Part shown: positions 25,466 through 32,724 of the stretch, piece after piece
Numbering within the stretch: position 1 is the stretch's first letter
Layout of the letters: the number at the start of each line of letters is the position of its first letter
Origin: Mucilaginibacter sp.
Lineage (GTDB): Bacteria; Bacteroidota; Bacteroidia; Sphingobacteriales; Sphingobacteriaceae
Length of the DNA: 64,000 bases
Reading direction: 5' to 3'
Assembly (NCBI GenBank): GCA_031292485.1
Contig: JARLHA010000078.1
Coordinates: 23,611-87,610 of the forward strand
The notes under the pieces: generated by a model
Database searches by the model: none
What the model saw: the letters and a program-made list of their open reading frames with translations, nothing else
Told to the model about the DNA's origin: nothing
Position numbers and translations under genes: made by a program

Positions 25466-26851
25466 TTATGCTGCTGGAGGAGGTAACTGATTGATTACCC
25501 ATTTTCCCGACTTGTCTGATCCTTCCCTGATAAGAATGCCGAAGCTGCGCAACTTACTGATATTATTATCTACCGAAGTTTTCCCTTGCCCGATTATATC
25601 CGACAATTGAGCCTTTGTCACTCTTTCTGAATCATGAATAGCCAATAGTATCTTGGTCAATGGGGTAGTTAAATGTAAACTCCAACCTTCTAACCATTTC
25701 TCAAAAACCATTGGACGATAGAAAATGACGGTAAAAAAACCGCCCATTTCAAATTTTGGCTCGATCAGTTCGGATTCTTTCATAGCATCCCGCATACGGC
25801 TAATACCTGATCCGACTTTTTCAACCAAATTGATGCGCTGCATCAATCCAAAAATTAATGGATTCCTGGAAAAGCTTTTTGTTCCGAACTCCTGTTGCGT
25901 AATAGAACTGATCAGGCCACCAGGGTTACTAATTTCTACCCGGTCATCATATACCTCCACCATAATCACGGCTCCTTTTTCATAGTAGCTTCGATGACAA
26001 AGGGCATTTACTAATGCTTCCCTAAAAACTGTTTCCGGTATTTCAAGTATTTCTTTTCTTGGGCCACCCTTCTGATTTTCTATTTCGTATCGCAGGTTTA
26101 GTTTAGAAATGAGGTACTTTAGCGCTTCTTCGTATTGTACAACCAAGTTGCCCGCAATTTCTTTGCTATCTAAAATATACCGCTTGTCTATACCTTTGAA
26201 AAGAACACACCTGATAGTGGCATGGCTAATATGGCTTTGTACGTTTTTTGCAAAAAACAATACGGCGGCATTGGTTAATTGTTGGTTGTTGGCCGTGAGC
26301 CTCAAATTTGTCAGCAAATTAATTTCAGCAAACTTCGCGGTGATACCTGCTTTTCCGGTAAACTCCTGAAAAGAATTAGCATCAAAGTCGTCCGGATAGT
26401 TGAATGAAGGACAGGGAGCTGTATCAAAAAAAATGCTATCTGAATGCTGAAAAAATCTTCGCATCTGTTCAATGCCTGTAACCCTTTCAGAATTGGGGCC
26501 GTTACGGACGTAGATACTCCCTGATACCGCATAAGGCTTTTGCACTCCGGCAGGGCATTCAAAACAAAGTATGACTTTCCCATTTACTTTCTGCTCGGAT
26601 ACCTTTATAGGCAGCGCAGGATCAATCAGGTTAATTACACCCTGGATTCTGGATCGCTGTGTATTGTCCATAGTAATCCCTACAACTTGCTGCTTATCAT
26701 CTACTCCCACCATTAATACACCTCCATTAGCGTTGGCAAAGGCGCATAATTCAGTGGCTAATTCACTAAGTTTAGAGGGAAAAGATTGTTTGTATTCAAC
26801 GTTGTAACCTTCTCCTTCCTGTATTAATAGTTCAAGTTCCTGCAAAGTCAT
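25466..26851 (-). CDS. AlbA/Schlafen-type putative DNA/RNA-binding protein with ATPase-like C-terminal domain
   Basis: 461 residues. The N-terminal AlbA_2 (Schlafen AAA_4) domain shows YNVEYKQSFP and FANANGGVLMVGVDDKQQVV. The central part has FREALVNALCHRSYYEKGAV and VYDDRVEISNPGG, the HATPase_c_4-type region of these proteins. A winged-helix tail (KAQLSDIIGQGKTSVDNNIS) ends it. Members are often called transcriptional regulators or divergent AAA proteins and are frequent cargo of mobile elements. The 310 bp between it and the 24154-25155 gene show nothing coding. Confidence 0.88.
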   Translation of the reverse strand: MTLQELELLIQEGEGYNVEYKQSFPSKLSELATELCAFANANGGVLMVGVDDKQQVVGITMDNTQRSRIQGVINLIDPALPIKVSEQKVNGKVILCFECPAGVQKPYAVSGSIYVRNGPNSERVTGIEQMRRFFQHSDSIFFDTAPCPSFNYPDDFDANSFQEFTGKAGITAKFAEINLLTNLRLTANNQQLTNAAVLFFAKNVQSHISHATIRCVLFKGIDKRYILDSKEIAGNLVVQYEEALKYLISKLNLRYEIENQKGGPRKEILEIPETVFREALVNALCHRSYYEKGAVIMVEVYDDRVEISNPGGLISSITQQEFGTKSFSRNPLIFGLMQRINLVEKVGSGISRMRDAMKESELIEPKFEMGGFFTVIFYRPMVFEKWLEGWSLHLTTPLTKILLAIHDSERVTKAQLSDIIGQGKTSVDNNISKLRSFGILIREGSDKSGKWVINQLPPPAA

Positions 26852-27200
26852 AGGTCAAAATTAATTAAAAGATTGTGAAGGGGTGGCAAATTGCGGGATG
26901 ATAATATGGCTAATCCAGAAATATTAAGTACCAGTGCTGGTCGAATGCAGCCGATATAATTAGGTAAATCCTGAAAAACGGGATAAAGTGAAGTACGACT
27001 GTTTAATTTCTGCCACCGTAATAAGATAATCTTAAATCAAAGGCATAGTTTATAATGATAACAATACGACAATTTGTTGGCCATATTTAGCCCGTTAAAT
27101 TAAAAATACGTTCTGATTTCCTGTATATCAGCTTCCGCAGTGATCCTAAAAATCGTTGCTTCTTAGATTATGTTTTTCTATCGGAATGGTTTTTTATCGT
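26852..27200. other. Noncoding right end of the integrative element
   Basis: No credible gene on either strand; AT-rich without strong hairpins. It separates the AlbA-type gene from the right-hand arm sites, terminator and tRNA. Confidence 0.5.
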
Positions 27201-27223
27201 ATTTGTGTGAGAAATGTGTGAGA
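27201..27223. promoter_or_regulatory. Integrase arm-type sites, right end
   Basis: Exact 23-bp copy, same orientation, of 12853-12875, with GTGTGAGA at 27205-27212 and 27216-27223 (11-bp period). It lies 47 bp inside the right attachment repeat. Confidence 0.6.
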
Positions 27224-27261
27224 ATAAAAAAGCCATTTACAAATTTATATCGTAAATGGCT
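27224..27261 (-). terminator. Element-borne replacement terminator of tRNA-Lys
   Basis: On the minus strand AGCCATTTAC and GTAAATGGCT form a perfect 10-bp stem (27231-27240 with 27252-27261) followed by TTTTTTATT. It terminates the intact tRNA-Lys and was brought by the element; the original terminator is at 12663-12693. Confidence 0.8.
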
Positions 27262-27269
27262 GATTGTCA

Positions 27270-27317
27270 GTGACCTGGGAGAGGCTCGAACTCTCGACCC
27301 ACTGATTAAGAGTCAGT
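27270..27317 (-). repeat. Attachment site: 3' part of intact tRNA-Lys (proximal end)
   Basis: The 48-bp partner of 12699-12746. The tRNA 3' half here is element-derived: it has G where the orphan copy has T in the T loop (GTTCGAGCC versus GTTCGATCC on the tRNA strand), a neutral change at tRNA position 59. Confidence 0.88.
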
Positions 27318-27343
27318 TGCTCTACCGGCTGAGCTACCAAGTC
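27271..27343 (-). tRNA. tRNA-Lys(CTT)
   Basis: 73 nt, no encoded CCA. The acceptor stem GACTTGG pairs with CCAGGTC. The D arm contains AGCTCAGCCGGTAGAGC. The anticodon stem-loop ACTGA-CTCTTAA-TCAGT gives anticodon CTT, and the T arm is GAGAG-TTCGAGC-CTCTC. Discriminator base A. It is the insertion target of the integrative element. Confidence 0.96.
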
Positions 27344-27398
27344 ATTTGTTTTTTTCCGGGGCTGCAAATAAACGGATTTTTTTTCAAAAAATAGAGAT

Positions 27399-27470
27399 TA
27401 GTGATTGGAGATTAGAGATTAGTTTTTGTAGTTTTTTTTCTAATCTCTAATCTCCAGTCTCTGATCACTA
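27399..27470. repeat. Inverted dispersed repeat (TAGTGAT...GAGATTAGAGATTAG) acting as gene end
   Basis: TAGTGATTGGAGATTAGAGA at 27399-27418 (continuing TTAG) is inverted, with an extra 7 bp, at 27440-27470. It can form a long hairpin after the ABC-F gene and provides that gene's TAG stop. A run of T on either strand makes it a plausible terminator. Confidence 0.7.
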
Positions 27471-29096
27471 CGCCATAGCGTACATTTCCTCCCGTTGCTT
27501 CTGTACCACTTCGCTGTTGATATACTCGTCGTAGGTCATCAGTTTGTCGATGGTACCACCAGGGGTAAGTTCAATAATTCGGTTGGCAACAGTTTCTACC
27601 AGCTCATGATCCCGCGAGGTGAACAGGATGGTGCCGCGGAAGTCTTTCATGCCATTATTCAGAGCAGTGATCGATTCCAGGTCGAGGTGGTTGGTAGGTT
27701 CGTCAAACATCAGCAGGTTGGCGGATTGCAGCATCATACGGCTGAACATGCAGCGCATTTTTTCACCTCCTGATAGTACATTGCTTTTCTTCAATACCTC
27801 TTCGCCTGAAAACAGCATCCGTCCTAAAAATCCGCGGATAAACTGGTCATCCTTATCGCCGGTTGAATATTCGCGCAGCCAGTCGATCAGGTTATCATCT
27901 TTCCCTTTAAAATATTCGGCGTTGTCGATAGGTATATCAGCATAATTAATAGTTACGCCCCATTTAAATTCACCTTTATAATCTTTATCGCGGCCGGTTA
28001 GTATATTGTAAAAAGCGGTAGTTGCCAGGCTGTTTTGAGACAGGACAGCAATTTTATCGCCTTTGTTTACCATCAGGCGAACATTGTCAAATAAAAGTTC
28101 GCCGTTCAATGATTTTTTCAGGTTTTCAATCTGCAGCACCTGGTCGCCTGCTTCACGGCCCTGGTTATTGAAGATGATACCTGGGTATTTACGGTTGGAA
28201 GGCTGGATCTCGTCGATATTGATCTTATCCAAAGCTTTTTTACGACTGGTAGCCTGTTTTGATTTGGATGCGTTGGCACTGAAACGGCGGATAAACTCCT
28301 GCAGTTCCTTCACCCGGTCTTCAGTCTTTTTATTCTGATCCGAACGTTGTTTTAAAGCCAGCTGGCTCGATTCGTACCAGAAAGTATAGTTACCGGTGTA
28401 GATGGTCATTTTGGCAAAATCAATATCAACTACATGGGTACAAACGGTATCCAGGAAGTGCCTGTCGTGCGAAACCACCAGCACAATGGCTTCGTAAGAT
28501 GCCAGAAAGTCTTCCAGCCAGCCCACGGTATGGATGTCAAGGTCGTTGGTAGGCTCATCCAGCAACAAAATGTCAGGTTTGCCAAATAGGGCCTGCGCCA
28601 ATAACACGCGCACTTTTTGTGTGTTATCCAGGTCTTTTACCAACTGGTAATGAAATTCTTCCTTAATACCCAGGTTGCTCAATAGGGTAGCGGCATTGCT
28701 TTCGGCATTCCACCCATCCATTTCAGCAAACTGGTGTTCCAGTTCCCCGGCGCGTTCGCCATCGGCATCGCTAAAATCCTCCTTCAGGTAAATCGCATCC
28801 TTTTCTTTCATTATGGCATACATCTCTTTATGCCCCATCATTACCGTTTCAATTACGGTGAAGTCGTCAAACGCATAGTGGTTTTGGCTCAATACAGCCA
28901 TACGCTCGCCCGGCGTAAAACTAACTGAGCCGCTTGAAGGGTCGATTTCGCCGGAAAGAATCTTTAAGAACGTAGATTTACCAGCTCCGTTAGCACCAAT
29001 AATGCCATAACAATTGCCGTTGGTAAATTTAAGATTTACATCTTCAAATAGCGTACGTTTACCATAACGTAAAGATAAATTGGATATCGTGATCAT
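27468..29096 (-). CDS. ABC-F family ATPase (YbiT-like) with one degenerate ATP site
   Basis: 542 residues with two ATP-binding cassettes and no membrane domain. NBD1 has intact Walker A (GANGAGKS, 34-41), Walker B (ILLLDEPTN) and H-loop (SHD, 209-211), but its signature is DLDNTQ (155-160). NBD2 has an intact signature (LSGGE, 441-445) and Walker B (LLMFDEPTN), but a lost Walker A (SQNSLATTA, 353-361) and SRD in place of SHD. So one composite site is complete and the other is degenerate. ABC-F proteins act on ribosomes in translation. The stop codon lies in a dispersed repeat. Confidence 0.92.
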   Translation of the reverse strand: MITISNLSLRYGKRTLFEDVNLKFTNGNCYGIIGANGAGKSTFLKILSGEIDPSSGSVSFTPGERMAVLSQNHYAFDDFTVIETVMMGHKEMYAIMKEKDAIYLKEDFSDADGERAGELEHQFAEMDGWNAESNAATLLSNLGIKEEFHYQLVKDLDNTQKVRVLLAQALFGKPDILLLDEPTNDLDIHTVGWLEDFLASYEAIVLVVSHDRHFLDTVCTHVVDIDFAKMTIYTGNYTFWYESSQLALKQRSDQNKKTEDRVKELQEFIRRFSANASKSKQATSRKKALDKINIDEIQPSNRKYPGIIFNNQGREAGDQVLQIENLKKSLNGELLFDNVRLMVNKGDKIAVLSQNSLATTAFYNILTGRDKDYKGEFKWGVTINYADIPIDNAEYFKGKDDNLIDWLREYSTGDKDDQFIRGFLGRMLFSGEEVLKKSNVLSGGEKMRCMFSRMMLQSANLLMFDEPTNHLDLESITALNNGMKDFRGTILFTSRDHELVETVANRIIELTPGGTIDKLMTYDEYINSEVVQKQREEMYAMA

Positions 29097-29322
29097 GCTG
29101 CGTGCTGTACTTTTTCCGGCAAAAATACGTTAAATACTCATTAAATAGTTATTTAACTTTCAATTAACCGCGCTTCGATATTATTTTGTTGTAACATTAA
29201 CCAACCCATTCTGTCTTAAGTGTTAATATGTTAGTAAATTAACTTAACGTTATAGAAACTTGAATAAGCAATTTTACGTAGTAATAAAGAGCGAGAATTT
29301 AACCAATTATTAATAAACAATT

Positions 29323-29403
29323 ATGGCACTATTAATTGCATTGCTAATTATGGTGAACGTATTAGTTTTAGTTAAACAATTAGAGAGAAGGAAGGAATAT
29401 TAA
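29323..29403 (+). CDS. Possible 26-residue membrane miniprotein
   Basis: Reads MALLIALLIMVNVLVLVKQL followed by ERRKEY and TAA. One hydrophobic segment with a positive C-terminal tail is typical of single-pass small membrane proteins. It sits alone in the 338-bp gap between the ABC-F start and the SRPBCC gene. No similarity evidence; supported only by its composition and the lack of anything else there. Confidence 0.4.
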   Translation: MALLIALLIMVNVLVLVKQLERRKEY

Positions 29404-29434
29404 TTCCAAATAATTGCTTAAGAGAAGTATACGT

Positions 29435-29830
29435 TTAACTTAATATCGAACCTAAAGTCTGGGTTTGATGATCTGTCAGTTTTTGTAAAGGACCCGAAGC
29501 CAGCATTTTGAGCATCATGTTCAAGTCGGCTGAAATTGAAAATACAACATCTGTATTGTTATCGACTGAAAATAATTCCCATTTTAATTCCAAATCAAAT
29601 GGTGGTTTTTCAGCAGGGATGATTATGATCTCTTTGTCCGGTATCCGGCTTCCAACTTTGAGGCTGAGTTTCGCCATGTTTTGTACATTAAAACCCGCTG
29701 TATCAACGGTGGAAACCCAATCAATAATATTTTCAGGCATCAGCTTTTGATGGTTATTTAAATCAGTCAAAAAACTATAAACTTCATGTACCGGGCGATC
29801 AATACTTATCCGGCTTTCAAAAACTGTCAT
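29435..29830 (-). CDS. SRPBCC-family protein
   Basis: 131 residues with the START/SRPBCC pattern: TVFESRISIDRPVHEVYSFL, a central KWELFSVDNNTDVVF strand region and a long C-terminal helix. Such domains bind hydrophobic ligands; ligand unknown. It follows pyrE by 74 bp on the same strand, so co-transcription is likely. That association of SRPBCC with pyrE is frequent in Bacteroidota as far as I recall. Confidence 0.8.
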   Translation of the reverse strand: MTVFESRISIDRPVHEVYSFLTDLNNHQKLMPENIIDWVSTVDTAGFNVQNMAKLSLKVGSRIPDKEIIIIPAEKPPFDLELKWELFSVDNNTDVVFSISADLNMMLKMLASGPLQKLTDHQTQTLGSILS

Positions 29831-29904
29831 TGATTAAAATTTTTGCAGGTAGATGATTTAATGCAGGTGATGTTCAAACGGGTAACTAAAAATTGCTTAC
29901 CTGT

Positions 29905-30546
29905 TTACTTTCCCCATTCCGATGGATTCTCGCGCCAGCTTTTTAGCACCTGGATATCATTTTCGGATATGTATTGGTTTTCTGCTGCGTATTTAATTAA
30001 GGCATTGTAATTTGATAAGGTAACGAACGGACAATTTGCCTGCTTGAAATTATCAGCAGCTATATCAAAGCCGTAGGTAAATATAGCGGCAAGGCCGGCA
30101 ACATCATAACCGGCACTGCGTAAGGCCTCTACGGCCTGCAGGCTGCTTTTTCCGGTTGATATCAGGTCTTCTATCACTACAACACGTTTGCCGGTTAATA
30201 TTTCACCTTCAATAAGGCTGCCTGTTCCGTGGTCTTTTGGTTTTGAGCGAACGTAGATAAACGGTAAGCCAAGTTCCTGCGCTACCAATGCACCCTGTGG
30301 TATACCAGCCGTAGCAACACCGGCAATACAGCCAACGGCGCCAAAAACCTCCTGTATCAGGCGGGTTAATTGCTGCCTGATGTAGGTGCGTATAGTAGGG
30401 TGGGATAGCGTTATGCGGTTATTACAATAAATAGGCGACTTCCAACCCGAAGCCCATGTAAAAGGATTATTGGGTTGTAATTTAATTGCTTTAATTTGCA
30501 GCAGAAATTCAGCAACCTGGTTTTCAATCTCGGATTTATCAAACAT
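29905..30546 (-). CDS. pyrE: Orotate phosphoribosyltransferase
   Basis: 213 residues. The N-terminal FTWASGWKSPIYCNNRITLS and the PRPP-binding motif RVVVIEDLISTGKSS are diagnostic. It converts orotate and PRPP to OMP in pyrimidine synthesis. Its ATG (complement of 30544-30546) overlaps by two bases the ATG of the divergent Nudix gene (30545-30547), so there is no intergenic promoter space. Confidence 0.96.
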   Translation of the reverse strand: MFDKSEIENQVAEFLLQIKAIKLQPNNPFTWASGWKSPIYCNNRITLSHPTIRTYIRQQLTRLIQEVFGAVGCIAGVATAGIPQGALVAQELGLPFIYVRSKPKDHGTGSLIEGEILTGKRVVVIEDLISTGKSSLQAVEALRSAGYDVAGLAAIFTYGFDIAADNFKQANCPFVTLSNYNALIKYAAENQYISENDIQVLKSWRENPSEWGK

Positions 30547-31165
30547 GGCGCAAAAATACAGAATTTATATTAACGAAAAGGTGATCCTGGTAACAGAAAC
30601 TAAACCTAAAAAAAAGAAGGGATATGAATTGCTTGATGATGAGGCATTTGATTTGAAAATAATTTATACCTGGATTTCGGCGCGAAAAAATAATTTATTC
30701 TGTGTGGTTTGTAAGGATGCGAAAACATTTTTAAAACAGGTAAAAAAAAGTGTGATACTAATTGAAGCCGCAGGCGGCCTGGTAAAAAATGATATTGGTG
30801 AATACCTGTTCATTTATCGCAACGGAAAATGGGACCTGCCAAAAGGAAAAATTGAAAAAGAGGAAAAAGTGAAAGCCGCAGCAATCAGGGAAGTTGAGGA
30901 AGAATGCGGGATAAAAGTTAGTGAACTGAATAAAAAAATATGCAATACCTACCATGTTTATATAAATAGGGGCGTACTGGTTTTAAAGAAAACCTACTGG
31001 TACGATATGCATTGTACAGGAAATTTTTTGCTTAAGCCACAAATAGAGGAAGGAATTACCGATGTGCGCTGGTTTAAAAAAGAACATATTGAACCCATTA
31101 TTACCAATACTTTTCCGTCAATCATGGATGTTTTGGTGGAGGATGGGATTGTTAGGAGAGACTGA
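30545..31165 (+). CDS. Nudix hydrolase
   Basis: 206 residues from ATG 30545; a longer frame to 30470 would run inside pyrE. An N-terminal domain of about 75 residues (MAQKYRIYINEKVILVTE) precedes the Nudix fold. The box GKIEKE-E-KVKAAAI-REVEEECGI fits G-x5-E-x7-REUxEExGU exactly. It hydrolyses a nucleoside diphosphate-linked substrate, not identifiable here. Divergent to pyrE with overlapping start codons; 37 bp before the convergent coaD end. Confidence 0.9.
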   Translation: MAQKYRIYINEKVILVTETKPKKKKGYELLDDEAFDLKIIYTWISARKNNLFCVVCKDAKTFLKQVKKSVILIEAAGGLVKNDIGEYLFIYRNGKWDLPKGKIEKEEKVKAAAIREVEEECGIKVSELNKKICNTYHVYINRGVLVLKKTYWYDMHCTGNFLLKPQIEEGITDVRWFKKEHIEPIITNTFPSIMDVLVEDGIVRRD

Positions 31166-31166
31166 C

Positions 31167-31194
31167 GTAGAGACGTAAAATATTGCGTCTCTAC
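31167..31194. repeat. GTAGAGACG palindrome at a convergent junction
   Basis: GTAGAGACGTAAA-ATATT-GCGTCTCTAC: near-perfect dyad filling the gap between the Nudix gene (+) and coaD (-). Likely a bidirectional terminator; same family as 35413-35440 and the pair in 49368-49476. Confidence 0.75.
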
Positions 31195-31201
31195 CCGCCC
31201 A

Positions 31202-31663
31202 TTACAGATATTCCAGCGCTTCTTTCGGTATAAACTGGCTTACATCGCCATTATAGCGCATTATTTCCCTCACGATGCTTGAGCTGATGGATGAATAGCC
31301 GGGCTTGCTTACAATAAAAATACTTTCAATTTCGGGCTCGAGCGAATGGTTCATTTGCGCGATGGCTTTTTCATATTCAAAGTCGGACACCGTACGGATG
31401 CCACGGATCATATAAGCCGCCCCGATGCTTTTACAAAACGCTACGGTTAAACCTTCATAGGCTACGATATGGATCCGGGTGTCGTTTTGAAAGACTGCAC
31501 GCAGCATTTGCTCACGCGTTTCAACACTGAGCAGCCCTTTTTTTGTACTGTTAACACCAATGCCGATATATACCTTATCAAAAAGGCTTACCGATCTTTT
31601 TACAATATCAACATGGGCCTTGGTAACCGGATCGAACGAACCTGGAAAAAGCGCTATCTTCAT
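31202..31663 (-). CDS. coaD: Phosphopantetheine adenylyltransferase
   Basis: 153 residues, normal for CoaD. MKIALFPGSFDPVTKAHVDI holds the nucleotidyltransferase (T/H)xGH-type motif (TKAH), and IRGIRTVSDFEYEKAIAQMN and SSISSSIVREI are conserved. It transfers AMP to 4'-phosphopantetheine in coenzyme A synthesis. Confidence 0.96.
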   Translation of the reverse strand: MKIALFPGSFDPVTKAHVDIVKRSVSLFDKVYIGIGVNSTKKGLLSVETREQMLRAVFQNDTRIHIVAYEGLTVAFCKSIGAAYMIRGIRTVSDFEYEKAIAQMNHSLEPEIESIFIVSKPGYSSISSSIVREIMRYNGDVSQFIPKEALEYL

Positions 31664-31827
31664 TAGCTGGGTGTAAGTATATGGTCACAAATTTATAAAT
31701 CATTATTTAAATATCCTGTAAATAATGACCAGGGTCACAAAATATCTGTTTACAATAAATTAACCGGTCAAAACAGTAGTAATCGCAACCTTATATTATA
31801 TGTATCGTATTAGCCTTAGTTTAACAG

Positions 31828-32724
31828 ATGAAATATTATATAAAGCTATTGCGCCCCAAAGACTGGGCAAAAAACATGTTCCTGTTTATTCCTTCATTTT
31901 TTGCAGGGCACTTTTTTGTGCTCCAGAAAATCGAACCGTTATTGGCGGGTTTCTTTGCTTTTTGCTGTATGGCCAGCAGTATATACATCATCAATGATTA
32001 CCGGGATATTGAAAATGACAGGAAACATCCGGTAAAATCAAAACGGCCGTTGGCTTCCGGCAAAGTACCTGCCAGGGCTGCCATAGTTATCAGCGTTGTT
32101 CTTGTGTTACTGGGTGTCTTTTTAGCATGGCTGGCAAATCCGGACGGCTGGTTCCTGGTTATTTTAGGTGCATACTATATAATGAACCTGGCTTACAGCT
32201 TCGGGCTTAAAAATATAGCCATCCTCGATATGATCATCGTTGCCCTGGGCTTTGTGTTAAGGGTAAAAGGAGGGGCTGTTATTGCTAATGTGGAAACTTC
32301 TTCATGGCTCATTATCATGACTTTTCTGTTAGCCTTGTTTATGGCTATTGGCAAACGAAGGGACGATGTGCTGTTGCAGGACAGTTCGGGGGCGTCGATG
32401 CGAAAATCATTGAGCGGTTATAACCTTAGTTTTTTGGATACCATGCTGGGGCTTTTCAGCGCTATAATTATTGTCGCTTATATTAACTATACCGTTGCCC
32501 CTGATTCTATTTTGCGCCTGGGCACTTACAGGTTATATTATACCAGTATATTTGTAATAGCCGGGATAATGCGATACCTGCAGGTCGTTTTTGTAAAGAA
32601 AGATTCCGGATCGCCAACAGATATCCTTTATAAAGATCGTTTTATACAAGTAACTATTGTTTTATGGATTGCCTGTTTTTTTACCATTTTATATCTGCCG
32701 CACACCCCAATTTTTAATAAATGA
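31828..32724 (+). CDS. UbiA-family polyprenyl-phosphate phosphoribosyltransferase (DPPR synthase-like)
   Basis: 298 residues with eight or nine membrane segments. The prenyltransferase motif NDYRDIENDRKHPVKSKRPL is the UbiA signature with the KxxxKRP extension of decaprenyl-phosphate phosphoribosyltransferase (Rv3806c type). It should transfer ribose 5-phosphate from PRPP to a polyprenyl phosphate in the inner membrane, the first step of polyprenylphosphoryl-arabinose synthesis. It overlaps the DprE1 homologue by four bases (ATGA). The following three genes complete the pathway, which strongly supports this over a quinone role. Confidence 0.88.
   Translation: MKYYIKLLRPKDWAKNMFLFIPSFFAGHFFVLQKIEPLLAGFFAFCCMASSIYIINDYRDIENDRKHPVKSKRPLASGKVPARAAIVISVVLVLLGVFLAWLANPDGWFLVILGAYYIMNLAYSFGLKNIAILDMIIVALGFVLRVKGGAVIANVETSSWLIIMTFLLALFMAIGKRRDDVLLQDSSGASMRKSLSGYNLSFLDTMLGLFSAIIIVAYINYTVAPDSILRLGTYRLYYTSIFVIAGIMRYLQVVFVKKDSGSPTDILYKDRFIQVTIVLWIACFFTILYLPHTPIFNK

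Larger units (their letters stand above)
12699..27317. mobile_element. Integrative mobilizable element in tRNA-Lys(CTT)
   Basis: About 14.6 kb bounded by 48-bp direct repeats of the tRNA-Lys 3' end. It carries a tyrosine recombinase at the left end (12970-14211) and a mobilization module (21483-24056: membrane protein, relaxase, MobC, HTH protein). Cargo is a SHOCT membrane protein, a nuclease-like protein, an exported protein, an AlbA-type protein and an IS element. No type IV secretion genes (TraG/VirB4-like) are present, so transfer would need a helper conjugative element. The intact tRNA at the right end has its 3' half supplied by the element. Confidence 0.9.

Noticed and set aside
27170..27394. 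74-codon plus-strand frame near tRNA-Lys
   Set aside because: It is the reverse of tRNA-Lys and its flanks; the peptide is a tRNA shadow.
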